Below, piece by piece: positions 17,628 through 27,017 of a stretch of 52,615 nt of DNA. The position numbers were made by a program, and so were the translations under genes. Within the stretch, counting starts at the first letter, position 1, and every line of letters begins with the position of its first letter. Where the stretch lies: the NCBI GenBank assembly GCA_035353175.1, contig DAOPZC010000032.1:1-52615 (forward strand), read 5' to 3'. A model generated the notes under the pieces. That model was not told where the DNA came from, searched no databases, and saw only the letters and a list, made by a program, of their open reading frames with translations. This DNA is from DAOPZC01 sp035353175 (lineage in GTDB: Bacteria > Verrucomicrobiota > Kiritimatiellia > RFP12 > UBA1067).

Positions 17628-18548
17628 ATGAACTTTCCCATAAAACGGTTCGCCGCGTGCCTTCTGACGCTCCTGCTTCCAAGCGTTCGTGTGCTGGCGG
17701 ACGGGGCAACGGAACGCCCCGCCGTGGTATTCGTTTCGATCCCGCCCCAGGCGTGGCTGGTGAAGCGCCTGGCGGGAGAGGCGGCGGAGGTCCAGACGCT
17801 GCTGCCCCCCGGCGCAAACCCGCACACCTATGAGCCGTCGGCGCGGCAGATCCGGAAGCTCTCGGAGGCCTCGCTCTACCTCACGGTCGGGATTCCCTTC
17901 GAGAAGCCGATGGCCGCGCGCGCGGGCCGGCTGAACGCCGCGCTCAGCGTCGCGGCGATGGACGCCGGCCTTCAGAAGCGCGGCGCGCACGAGCACGACC
18001 ACGCGGGCGCTGCCGAGGCGGGGCACGACTGCCTGGCGGGCGGCGACCCGCACGTCTGGCTGTCGCCGCGCCTGCTGTGCGCGATGGCCTCGAACACCGT
18101 GGCCGCGCTGGCGCGGGCGCTGCCGCAGCGGCAGCCGGCGCTGGCGGCCGCGCTGGAAACGACGGTGGCGGAGATCCGGGCCACGGATGCCGCGGCGCGC
18201 GCGGCGCTGCGGGAATTGCCGGTGCGCACGTGGGTCGTGTACCATCCCTCCTGGGGCTATTTCGCCGACGAGTACGGCCTGACGCTGCTGGCGGTCGAGG
18301 AGGACGGCAAGGCCCCTTCCGCCAGGCACCTGGCAGAGGTGATCGCGCAGGCGCAGGCCGCCGGCGTGAAGACGGTCTTCACCGAGCCGCAGTACGACCG
18401 GCGCCCCGCGGAAACGCTGGCGCGCCAGGTGGGGGCGCGCGTGGCCGTGATCGATCCGCTGCAGGAGGACTGGCCCGCGCTGATCAGGGACGTGGCGGAA
18501 AAACTCAGCGGCCGTCAACCCCCGTCGGCCGCCGTCGGCCGCCGCTGA
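17628..18548 (+). CDS. znuA: Zinc ABC transporter substrate-binding protein
   Basis: The approximately 306-aa periplasmic binding protein of the cluster A-I (ZnuA/TroA) family has a signal peptide (MNFPIKRFAACLLTLLLPSV). Family landmarks are FVSIPPQAWLVKRLAGE, LLPPGANPHTYEPSARQI with the first His ligand, a His-rich loop HEHDHAG near residue 125, GGDPHVWLSPR with the second ligand, TWVVYHPSWGYFADEYGL with the third, and VIDPLQEDW at the C-terminus. It delivers zinc (possibly manganese) to the ZnuB/ZnuC importer encoded next. ATG 17628 lacks a strong ribosome site and GTG 17616 is possible, so translation may be coupled to the preceding gene. Confidence 0.9.
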   Translation: MNFPIKRFAACLLTLLLPSVRVLADGATERPAVVFVSIPPQAWLVKRLAGEAAEVQTLLPPGANPHTYEPSARQIRKLSEASLYLTVGIPFEKPMAARAGRLNAALSVAAMDAGLQKRGAHEHDHAGAAEAGHDCLAGGDPHVWLSPRLLCAMASNTVAALARALPQRQPALAAALETTVAEIRATDAAARAALRELPVRTWVVYHPSWGYFADEYGLTLLAVEEDGKAPSARHLAEVIAQAQAAGVKTVFTEPQYDRRPAETLARQVGARVAVIDPLQEDWPALIRDVAEKLSGRQPPSAAVGRR

Positions 18549-18574
18549 CCCGTCTTCTCGGAAAGGATTTCCGG

Positions 18575-19384
18575 ATGTCTGACCCCGTGATCGATGTGAG
18601 CAACGTCTGCTTCGCCTACGGCGCGCAGGAGGTGCTGCACAACGTCTCCTTCCGCATCGCCGCGAACGCGCTGGTGGCCGTGGTGGGCCCCAACGGCGGG
18701 GGCAAGACCACGCTGCTCAAGCTCCTGATGGGCGCGCTTCAGCCGCGCTACGGCACGGTCCGCGTGCTGGGGTCAACCCCCGAAGCGGTCCGCACGCGCA
18801 TCGGATACGTCCCGCAGGCCGTGCCGTTCGACCCGCGCTTCCCGGTCTCCGTGCGCGAGGCGGTGCTGATGGGCCGCGTGGCCAAGAGCCGGTTCGGGGC
18901 GTACGGGGGCGAGGACCGCCGCGCGGCGCGCGAGGCGCTGGAGCGGGTGGGCCTCGCGGACTTCGAGAAGCGCGCGTTCGCGGAGCTCTCCGGCGGCGAG
19001 CGGCAGCGGGTGCTGATCGCGCAGGCGCTCGCGGGCGGCTCCGAGCTGCTGCTGCTCGACGAGCCGGTCGCAAACGTCGACCCCGAGCACACGAGCCATC
19101 TGTACGAGCTCTTTCAGGCGCTCACGGCCGAGGTGACGGTGATGATGGTCTCGCACAACCTGAGCGTGGTGACGGGGCACGCGACCCACGTGCTCTGCGT
19201 GAACCGCACCGCGGGGCTGCACGCCATCGGCGAGGTGGCCTCGGCGACCTTCACCGAGGCGTTCGGCGGCAGCCTGACGGCGATCCGCCACGGCGCGGAT
19301 TGCCACGTGCTGGACCCTTCGGCGGCGATGCACGCGCCGCACCACGGCTGCGGCTGCGGGTCAGAGCGGTGCGGGTCGGATTGA
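18575..19384 (+). CDS. znuC: Zinc ABC transporter ATPase with Cys/His-rich tail
   Basis: The 269-aa ATPase energises zinc import with ZnuB. Walker A is GPNGGGKTT (38-46), the Q-loop is IGYVPQ, the signature is ELSGGERQR, Walker B is LLLLDEPVANVD and the switch His is in MMVSHN. After the core there is an unusual C-terminus in which HAPHHGCGCGSERCGSD ends the protein: four His/Cys pairs within 17 residues that could bind metal. AAAGGATTTCCGG fixes ATG 18575; an open frame further upstream in the same phase overlaps znuA and is not real. The gene is 26 bp after znuA and 19 bp before znuB. Confidence 0.93.
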   Translation: MSDPVIDVSNVCFAYGAQEVLHNVSFRIAANALVAVVGPNGGGKTTLLKLLMGALQPRYGTVRVLGSTPEAVRTRIGYVPQAVPFDPRFPVSVREAVLMGRVAKSRFGAYGGEDRRAAREALERVGLADFEKRAFAELSGGERQRVLIAQALAGGSELLLLDEPVANVDPEHTSHLYELFQALTAEVTVMMVSHNLSVVTGHATHVLCVNRTAGLHAIGEVASATFTEAFGGSLTAIRHGADCHVLDPSAAMHAPHHGCGCGSERCGSD

Positions 19385-19403
19385 ACGGACAGGACAACGT
19401 CGC

Positions 19404-20240
19404 ATGCTGGACTTTTTCAGAGATCTGTGCAGTTACCCTTTTCTGGCGAACGCCGCCGTCGCGGCGGCGCTGGCGTCGGTCGCGGCGGGCCTGACCGGCA
19501 GCCTCGTGGTGGTGCGGCGCTCGACCTACCTGGCGGGCGCGGTTTCCCACAGCATTTTGGCGGGGCTGGGCCTGGCCCGGCTGCTGCAGCGCCGCTTTGG
19601 CTTTGACGGCCTGACCCCGATGGCGGGCGCCGTGCTGGCAGCCGTAGCCGTGGCCCTGCTGCTGGCGTGGCTGACGACCCGCGGCAAACACCGGCCCGAC
19701 ACCGTGCTGAGCGCGGTCTGGACCGGCGGCATGGCGCTGGGCGTCTCATTCGTGGCCGCCACGCCCGGCTACCAGGACGACCTGATGAGCTACCTGTTCG
19801 GCTCGCTCCTGCTGGTGTCCGGCCCGGATCTGGCGTGGATGGCGCTCGCGGACGCCGTGATCCTTGCGGTGATGGTGACGTGTTACAACCGCTTTCTGGC
19901 GATCGCCTTCAACGAGGAGCTGGCGCGGTTGCGCGGGGTCCGCACGGCGGCTTACGAGGTGGTGTACCACGTGCTGACCGCGCTGACCGTGGTGCTGCTG
20001 GTGCGCGTCGCCGGAATCGTGCTGGCGGTCGCGCTGCTGACCCTGCCGGCGGCGGCGGCGGGGCTCCTGACGCGCCGGCTGGACCGGATGATGGCGCTCG
20101 CGGTGCTCATCGGCGTCGGCGTCAGCCTCGCCGGGCTTGCGGTGAGCTATGCGCCGGGATGGCCGCCGGGCGCGACGATCGTCGAGCTGGCCGTGCTCGT
20201 CTATCTGGCGGCGTCGGGCTTCCACCGGTTCAAGCGGTGA
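19404..20240 (+). CDS. znuB: Zinc ABC transporter permease
   Basis: The 278-aa integral membrane protein of the ABC-3 family has about eight hydrophobic segments. LANAAVAAALASVAAGLTGS opens it, RRSTYLAGAVSHSILAGLGL is the conserved loop, RPDTVLSAVWTGGMALGV follows, then DDLMSYLFGSLLLV. The cytoplasmic coupling region is EELARLRGVRTAAYEVVYHV, followed by LLVRVAGIVLAVALLTLPAA and a final helix. It forms the channel for zinc uptake with ZnuA and ZnuC and is the last gene of the operon. No Zur-box-like palindrome was identified nearby. Confidence 0.93.
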   Translation: MLDFFRDLCSYPFLANAAVAAALASVAAGLTGSLVVVRRSTYLAGAVSHSILAGLGLARLLQRRFGFDGLTPMAGAVLAAVAVALLLAWLTTRGKHRPDTVLSAVWTGGMALGVSFVAATPGYQDDLMSYLFGSLLLVSGPDLAWMALADAVILAVMVTCYNRFLAIAFNEELARLRGVRTAAYEVVYHVLTALTVVLLVRVAGIVLAVALLTLPAAAAGLLTRRLDRMMALAVLIGVGVSLAGLAVSYAPGWPPGATIVELAVLVYLAASGFHRFKR

Positions 20241-20379
20241 GCTGCGCCGCCCGGTCGGCGGGCGGCCAGAACTGCGGAAGATGTACACTTTTTAATTCGC
20301 AATATACAAGACAACTTCTCATCGGAGTTGTAACCTAGCCTATACGATAAGTAAATCTGTCCATACTCAGGAGCGCACC

Positions 20380-23300
20380 ATGAAATCTTCACGCGTCCCG
20401 TCCGTCCGGCGTGTAACACACCTCGCAGCCGCACTTGGCCTCGTCGCCGTCCTCGCTTCCGGCGCGCCGCCCGTCCTGCGCTGGGATCCCTCGGTCGCGG
20501 GCAACGCCTGGAACGCGACCGCGACCAACTGGCTCGACGCAGGGGCGAACGCGGTGGCCTGGATCCCCGGCGCGGAGGCGACCTTCGAGGGCGCGGCCGG
20601 CGGACTGGTGCAGATCGCGGCGGACGTTTACGTCACCAACCTGACCTTCACCGGCAACGGCTACATCCTGCTCGGCGCGGGCCGCCTCCAGGTCGAAGGC
20701 GCGATCTCGGTCGGCGCGGCCACCACCAACAGCGTGGCCGCCGAGCTGGCGACCGTCGGCGGGCTGACCAAGACCGGCGCGGGCGCGCTGTCGCTGGCCC
20801 GCTGCGCGGGGCCGCTGGCGGTCCAGACCGGCACCCTGCTCGCGTCCGGCTCGCTCTTCGCCGACGCCGAGCTCTCCGTCGCGAGCGGCGCGTCGCTGGT
20901 GACGCTCGGCGAGCCCGACGCCGCCGCGAACCTGCTCCTCAACCCCGGCTTCGAGGCGCCGGTCGTCAACAACTGGGGCTACACGGTGCCCAGCAACTGG
21001 ACCGCCACCGCGCTCTCGCAGCATGTCGGACTGAAAAACACCACGACGGCCGGAGAATGGGCCGACGCCAACGCCTCGCCCGAGGGCGTGCAGATGATGA
21101 TCCTTCAGTACAGCGCAACCGTGGCCCAGACAGTCACGGTTCCCGCCGACGGGCTGTACAGTATCGCCTTCTCGCATCTGCTGCGCCGGGGCTATCCGGA
21201 GAACCGGGTCTACGTGACGCTCGACGGCTGCCCGCTGGCGACCTTCCTCAACCGCGGCGTGCAGTTCAGCCCCGGCCGCTTTGCCAGCGCCGCGCTCTGG
21301 CTCAAGGCCGGGAGCCACACCCTCGGAATCGGCGGCGAGGGGTACTGGGGCGACCGCACCTCGCTCATCGACGCCGCCTGCTTCGCGCCGCCCGCCGCCG
21401 GCAACGCCAGCCGCGCCTTGGCCGGCGACTCCCTGCTGAAGCTGGTGGCCGGCGCTTCGGTGCGGCTCAGCCACACGGGAACCCTGCCGCTCGCCTATGT
21501 GTCAATCGACGGCGCAACCGCCTCCGGCACGTTCGACGCGTCCCACGCCTCCGGCATCTTCTCCGGCTCCGGCGCGCTCTCCTGCGCCGCGCCCGGCAAC
21601 GTCTACACCTGGAGCGGCAGCGGCCTCTGGAGCTCGGCCGCGCGCTGGGCCGACGGCGCCGCGCCCGCCGCGGGCGGCAGCCAGAACCTGCTGCTGCGCT
21701 TCCCGCTCGCCGCCGGCACGGCCTCGACGAATGACCTCGCGGGCGAATTCCTGACCCGACGCCTCTGGGCCGCGGGCCTCGCGGCGGACGGCAGCGCCAC
21801 GCTCGCGGGCGCCCCGCTGGTCTTCACCAACAGCGCGCCCCGGCTGACGCTGACCGCCCCCGGCACCTGGACCCTCGCCGCGCCGGTCTTGGCGCGCGCG
21901 ACCTTGACGCTGGAGTCCGACGGCGAGCTGATCGTCCAAGGCAACCCCCTCGGCCTCGCCTCCAACAGCACGTTCTACAAGTCCGGACCCGGCCGGGTGA
22001 CCTTCCCCTCCTTCACCAACCTCGTGGCGGGTGCCGTGATTTACGACGGCACGGTGCAGACCCCGCAGCTCCCCTCCTCCCTGGCCATCAATCTCCTGAC
22101 GCAGAGCGGCAAGGGCGCCGCGCTGACCCTGACGCAGGGCGGCGTCACGTTCGGCAACGCGATCAACCTGATGGGGTCGGGAACGCCCGCGCTGCGCACG
22201 CGCTTCGGCGGCGCGGCCGCCACGCTGACCGGCTATCCGCGCGGCTACGGCGACGTGGCCGAGTTCGACGTCGGCGCCGGCGACACCCTCTCCCTGCCGC
22301 AAATGCTGCTTCAGAACGTGAGCCGCGGCAACAGCGTGGCCCAGCTGCTGAAAACCGGCGCCGGCACGCTGGAGATCCGCGGCGGCGGCACGGACAACAG
22401 CAACAACCGCGCCTATCAGGGCCGCACCGTCCTGCGCAATGGCACGCTGAAGGTCTCGGAAGACGACTACGGCACGCTGAGCGGGGTGACCAACCCGTTC
22501 AACGGCCGCACCTACAGCGGCAACGGCGGCTCGCTGGGCTACAGCGGCTTCACGAACGCGTTCATGATCGGCGACAGCGGCACCGCCCCCTCCGACGCCC
22601 TCGCCTTCATCGCGAACGGCAACGGCCGCTGGATCGGCCACGACATCGAGATCTTCAACCGCGGCAGCACGGTCACGCTGGGCTTGACCACCGGCACCGC
22701 GATGTTCGCGAACACGATCACGCTCCACCGCGACATCGTCCTCGCCGGGCCCGCCGACGGCGTGCTGGCGGTCAGCAACGTCGTGGCCGCCGGCGATTAC
22801 GCGGGCACGGGCCTGCCGGCCTTCTCGGGCCTCGCCGGGCTCCGCGTCGAAGGCGCCTTCCCCGCAGTCGCCTCGCTGTCGATGGGCGCGCGCGGCCTGC
22901 GCTTCGGCACCTATGCGGTGCGGGCGCAGACGCTCAACGCCCTCTCGCTGGGCACGCCTTCGGCCGCCGCCACCCTCGACGTCGACTTCGGCGCGGGCGT
23001 GAACGACACGGTCGCGGTGACCCAGGCCGGCGGCCTGACCCTCAGCAACACCGTGGTCAACCTCTATTACGCCGGCACGGGCCTGCCGTTCGCGGAGCCG
23101 GGCACCTACACGCTCTTCACCTACGCGGGCACGCTCGGCGGCGACGCGGCGCTGCTCTCGGTCGGCAATCCCCAGTCCGGCGCGGGCTACGCCTTCGCCA
23201 ACGACGCGGGCAACAGCCGCGTGACGCTCACGATCTCCGGCAGCGCGGGCGGCCTCGCCGCGGTCTGGAAATCGGCGCTCGGCGGCAGCTGGGGCACGGG

Positions 23301-26300
23301 CGCGAACTGGGACAGCGGCCTCGCGCCGAACGGCTCGGGCGCGGTTCCGCTCTTCGGCCTGGCGATCACCAACGACGCGACGGTCGACACCGGCGCCGGC
23401 TACACGGTCGGCGGCCTAGTCTTCAACAACGCCAGCTACGGCTATACGCTGGCGGGCAGCGGCGGACTCACCCTCGCCACCAACGGCGCGACGCCGCAGA
23501 TCACGGTCAGCGCCGGCACGCACGCGATCGACACCGCGCTGGGCGGCAGCGCCGGCGTGGCCGTCTCCGCGGCGAGCGGCGCGGTCCTCGCGCTCGGCGG
23601 CAGCGCGACCGTCGGCACCGACCTGAACCTGACGCAAGGCACGCTCGAGCTGCGCGGCCATGCCGCGGTCAACGGCGCCACCACGCTGGCGGCCGGCACG
23701 CTGCTGCGCGCGTCCAACACCACCAACGCCACGGTCGCGACCCTGAGCGGCGCGGCCTCATCAGCCGTTTCGCTGACCGGCAGCGCGCCCAGGCTCACGG
23801 TCAGCCAGGCCACCGACGGCACGTTCGCCGGACTCCTGAGCGGCGCGGCCGATGCCCAGCTGATCAAGTCCGGCAGCGGCACGCTGACCCTGAACGGCAC
23901 GGCGTCGCCGTTCCTCGGCCAGGCTTCGATCAGCGGCGGCACGCTGGCCCTGCAGTCCGCCACGCTCCCGGCCGCGGTCGCCGTCGGTGCCGCCGGCACG
24001 CTGTCGGTCGCCGCGCCGGCCACGAACGGGCTCACGGGCTTCTACTACAGCGTCGCGCCCAACACCAACAACTTCTGGACGTTCGCGGGCATGGAGGCGC
24101 ACTTCGCGACGCTCACGCCGACCTTGGCCTCGCTGAGCGGCCTACAGAACACGGCCTTTGATTTCGGCACGGCCGGCGCGCTCTTCCCGCAGCCCTACGG
24201 CTCGGGCGGCAGCCGCACGACCCAGTTCGAAGTGGCCTACCGCGGCACGATCACCCTGCCGGAGAGCGGCACCTATGTGTTCGGCGCGCAGGGCGACGAC
24301 GGCTTCATCCTGGCGATCGACGGCCAGACCGTGCTGGGCCGCAACGCCAACGGGAGCGGCTGGCTCGAAGGCACGGTCCGGCTCGACGCCGGGCGCTACG
24401 ACATCGTGCTGGGGTACTTCCAGCTCACGGGCGGCTACGGGCTCCAGCTGCGTGTCAAGCCGCCCAGCGCGACCGCCGCCGTCCTGGTGCCGAGCACGTG
24501 GCTGACGCCCTACACCGCCTTCGGAACGCTGACCGGCGACGGCGCGTTCGCGCATGCGGCGAGCAACGCGGCCTCGCGCATCGTCCAGACCGGCATCAGC
24601 GGCTATCGCGGCGCCTTCTCCGGCGCGGCCGGCTCGCTGCTCACCAAGGCCGGCAACGGCACGCTCGCGCTCGACGCGGCCGGCGCGGGGTCTTTTGACG
24701 GCGATATCGAGGTCCAGGGCGGCACGCTCGCGCTCGCGGCCAGCGGACGCCTCGGCGACGCCTCCGCGCTGCGCGTGCGCGGCGGGGCGACCCTCTCGTT
24801 CGCGGGCCAAGAGACCGTCGGCGCGCTGGCCGGCAACGGCACCCTCGCTCTGGGCGGCTACGTGTACAACACGCCGTTCACGGGCGACGCCGACTGCGGC
24901 GTGTCGAGCGCCAAGACCTACACCCACCTGATCGACTTCCCCACCGGGACGTATGCGCCGGTCATCAACGGCGTGACCTTCGGCAACACCGGCGCGTGGA
25001 GCTTCTCCGGCAACGCCCCAACCGGGACCTGGAATGAGGCGCCCAACGACGCGACGCGCACCGGCATCGACAGCCTGCTGCGCGACTTCAACTACGGCAC
25101 GACCAACTTTACACTCAACTTGTCCGGCCTGACCTCCAACAAGGTCTACGAGGCGCGCCTTTATTTCCGCAACTTCGCCAGCAACCCGCGCAACCTCGTC
25201 ATCACCTTCACGGCGGGTTCGACCCTGGTCGGCTCGCTCGCCTACAACCCCGACACCGTCACGCGCAGCATTGTTGCCTGCCGCTTCCGCGCGGATGCGG
25301 CGCAGTCGCTCGCCATCCAGGTGGTGTCGCTGGCCTCGACGGACACCTGCCACCTCTACGGCCTGTCGAACGAAGAGGTGACGGACGCGGCGCAGATGGC
25401 GCTGACGCTCGCGCCGGCCGCAGGCCGGAGCAGCCGCTTCGCGGGCGCGGTCACCGGCAACGGCGCGCTCGTAAAAGAGGGCGCGGGGACGCAGCGTTTC
25501 AGCGGGGCCAGCACCCTGTCGACGCCGCTCGACGTCCGCGCGGGAACCGCGGTGCTCGACGTCGGAGCCTCCCTCGCAGGCGGCGCCAGCGTCGCGGCGG
25601 GTGCGGTGCTCAGAGCTCCGCTGGGCAACGTCACGCTCGGCGCGCTCGCGGGTGCCGGCACGTTCGAGCTGACCGGCAGCGCCGATTACGCGGTCACCAA
25701 CGGGCCGCACTTCAAGAAGATCACCGGCGATGCGGACTGCGGCATCTCGGCCGACAAACGCTACACCCACCTGATCGACTTCGGCAGCAGCACGGCGCTC
25801 GCCACGGTCAACGGCGTGACCTTCAACAAGGAGCGGACCATCAACGGACCGGCGTTCGGCTGCAGTTGGCTCAACGCGCCCGTGACCTCCGCCATGAGTG
25901 GCGGCAATACGGGCAACATCGGCGTCTCTCCCACGCAGGGCCTCTATAATCTGATCAACGATTTCTGCTACGGCGGCCCGTATGGGCCCACGGTGATGAC
26001 GCTCACCGGGCTGACGGTCGGAAAAACCTACGAGGTGCGCTTCTACCACCGCAAGTGGGAAGCCGACAAAGCGCGCACCACCACCTTCACCTTCGACCCC
26101 GACGGCGCGGGCCCGATCAGCGACGCGATCACGTTCAATCCCGACAGCCCGGCCGGCGCGTCGAACTATAACGACAACTATCTCGCCTACCGGTACTTCG
26201 CCCAGACCAACCGGCTCGCCGTCACCATCACTTGCCCGAACCCGGACCGATACCACATCTACGGGCTCAGCAACGAAGAGGTGCCCGGGTCGATGGATGG

Positions 26301-26919
26301 CGCGGCCACGCTCGACATCGCCGGCGACAGCGTCTTCGACGGCGCGATCACCGGCGCGGGCCGGCTCACCAAGACCGGCGCGGGGTCGTTCACGGTCACG
26401 GGCGCGAGCACGGCGACCGGGCCGGTCGCGGTGAACGCCGGCGCGTTCGGCGTGGCGGCCGGCGGCTGCGCGACGCTCGGCCCCGTGAGCGTGGCGGCCG
26501 GCGCGACGCTCTTCGGCCACGGCCAGATGGGCGGCAGCGTGGCGGTCGCCAGCAACGGCTGGCTGATGGCCGGCACCCCGGCTGTCTGCGGCACGCTCGC
26601 GGTCGGCGGCGACCTCACGCTGGCCCCGGGCGCGCGCCTCGCTTACCGCTTCGACGCGGGCGGCGCGCACGATACCGTCACCGTCGGCGGCCAGCTCACC
26701 TTCCCGACCAACGGCGTGGTGCAGGCCTCCGCGCTGACGGCCGGCACGGCCACGCCGGCCAAACAGCTCTTCTTCTCATCCCCGCTGGTGATCAGCGGTC
26801 CCGACGAGCTGACTGGCTGGACGGTCGAGGGCGTGGAGAACGCCAAGCTGAAGTACGGCGACGACCGCAAGGAGATCTTTTTCTACAGCCCGCGCGGCAC
26901 GCTGGTCCTGCTGCATTAA
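20380..26919 (+). CDS. Giant secreted surface protein: beta-strand repeats, PA14-like and TYTH domains
   Basis: This 2179-aa product begins with a signal peptide (hydrophobic LAAALGLVAVLASG) and the entry motif VLRWDPSVAGNAWNATATNW. LLLNPGFEAP at about 186 starts a jelly-roll, carbohydrate-binding-like domain to about 335. Long stretches are autotransporter-associated beta-strand repeats (GLTKTGAGALSLA, LIKSGSGTLTLNG). Residues about 1217-1380 look like a PA14-type domain (GLTGFYYSV, then GTYVFGAQGDDGFILAIDGQ). Two copies of an unrecognised domain follow (about 1498-1668 and 1780-1970), each running from GDADCG-x-S-x-x-K-x-YTHLIDF to YGLSNEEV. The C-terminus is RGTLVLLH. No catalytic motif or membrane anchor is visible. 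CAGGAGCGCACC precedes ATG. It is probably an exported adhesin or glycan-binding surface protein (inferred). Confidence 0.85.
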   Translation: MKSSRVPSVRRVTHLAAALGLVAVLASGAPPVLRWDPSVAGNAWNATATNWLDAGANAVAWIPGAEATFEGAAGGLVQIAADVYVTNLTFTGNGYILLGAGRLQVEGAISVGAATTNSVAAELATVGGLTKTGAGALSLARCAGPLAVQTGTLLASGSLFADAELSVASGASLVTLGEPDAAANLLLNPGFEAPVVNNWGYTVPSNWTATALSQHVGLKNTTTAGEWADANASPEGVQMMILQYSATVAQTVTVPADGLYSIAFSHLLRRGYPENRVYVTLDGCPLATFLNRGVQFSPGRFASAALWLKAGSHTLGIGGEGYWGDRTSLIDAACFAPPAAGNASRALAGDSLLKLVAGASVRLSHTGTLPLAYVSIDGATASGTFDASHASGIFSGSGALSCAAPGNVYTWSGSGLWSSAARWADGAAPAAGGSQNLLLRFPLAAGTASTNDLAGEFLTRRLWAAGLAADGSATLAGAPLVFTNSAPRLTLTAPGTWTLAAPVLARATLTLESDGELIVQGNPLGLASNSTFYKSGPGRVTFPSFTNLVAGAVIYDGTVQTPQLPSSLAINLLTQSGKGAALTLTQGGVTFGNAINLMGSGTPALRTRFGGAAATLTGYPRGYGDVAEFDVGAGDTLSLPQMLLQNVSRGNSVAQLLKTGAGTLEIRGGGTDNSNNRAYQGRTVLRNGTLKVSEDDYGTLSGVTNPFNGRTYSGNGGSLGYSGFTNAFMIGDSGTAPSDALAFIANGNGRWIGHDIEIFNRGSTVTLGLTTGTAMFANTITLHRDIVLAGPADGVLAVSNVVAAGDYAGTGLPAFSGLAGLRVEGAFPAVASLSMGARGLRFGTYAVRAQTLNALSLGTPSAAATLDVDFGAGVNDTVAVTQAGGLTLSNTVVNLYYAGTGLPFAEPGTYTLFTYAGTLGGDAALLSVGNPQSGAGYAFANDAGNSRVTLTISGSAGGLAAVWKSALGGSWGTGANWDSGLAPNGSGAVPLFGLAITNDATVDTGAGYTVGGLVFNNASYGYTLAGSGGLTLATNGATPQITVSAGTHAIDTALGGSAGVAVSAASGAVLALGGSATVGTDLNLTQGTLELRGHAAVNGATTLAAGTLLRASNTTNATVATLSGAASSAVSLTGSAPRLTVSQATDGTFAGLLSGAADAQLIKSGSGTLTLNGTASPFLGQASISGGTLALQSATLPAAVAVGAAGTLSVAAPATNGLTGFYYSVAPNTNNFWTFAGMEAHFATLTPTLASLSGLQNTAFDFGTAGALFPQPYGSGGSRTTQFEVAYRGTITLPESGTYVFGAQGDDGFILAIDGQTVLGRNANGSGWLEGTVRLDAGRYDIVLGYFQLTGGYGLQLRVKPPSATAAVLVPSTWLTPYTAFGTLTGDGAFAHAASNAASRIVQTGISGYRGAFSGAAGSLLTKAGNGTLALDAAGAGSFDGDIEVQGGTLALAASGRLGDASALRVRGGATLSFAGQETVGALAGNGTLALGGYVYNTPFTGDADCGVSSAKTYTHLIDFPTGTYAPVINGVTFGNTGAWSFSGNAPTGTWNEAPNDATRTGIDSLLRDFNYGTTNFTLNLSGLTSNKVYEARLYFRNFASNPRNLVITFTAGSTLVGSLAYNPDTVTRSIVACRFRADAAQSLAIQVVSLASTDTCHLYGLSNEEVTDAAQMALTLAPAAGRSSRFAGAVTGNGALVKEGAGTQRFSGASTLSTPLDVRAGTAVLDVGASLAGGASVAAGAVLRAPLGNVTLGALAGAGTFELTGSADYAVTNGPHFKKITGDADCGISADKRYTHLIDFGSSTALATVNGVTFNKERTINGPAFGCSWLNAPVTSAMSGGNTGNIGVSPTQGLYNLINDFCYGGPYGPTVMTLTGLTVGKTYEVRFYHRKWEADKARTTTFTFDPDGAGPISDAITFNPDSPAGASNYNDNYLAYRYFAQTNRLAVTITCPNPDRYHIYGLSNEEVPGSMDGAATLDIAGDSVFDGAITGAGRLTKTGAGSFTVTGASTATGPVAVNAGAFGVAAGGCATLGPVSVAAGATLFGHGQMGGSVAVASNGWLMAGTPAVCGTLAVGGDLTLAPGARLAYRFDAGGAHDTVTVGGQLTFPTNGVVQASALTAGTATPAKQLFFSSPLVISGPDELTGWTVEGVENAKLKYGDDRKEIFFYSPRGTLVLLH

Positions 26920-27017
26920 GCCTGCCGTCAGCGTGAATGGCCGGAGGGCCTGTTGGAAGAAGGGTGCGGCGTGTCATCAATTCGCATAATCGACATGGGT
27001 TCGATGAAGGAGTAGCC

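Noticed and set aside
20241..20379. A Zur-type operator or promoter between znuB and the giant gene
   Set aside because: The AT-rich stretch contains TATACGAT but no well-spaced -35 box and no convincing palindrome.
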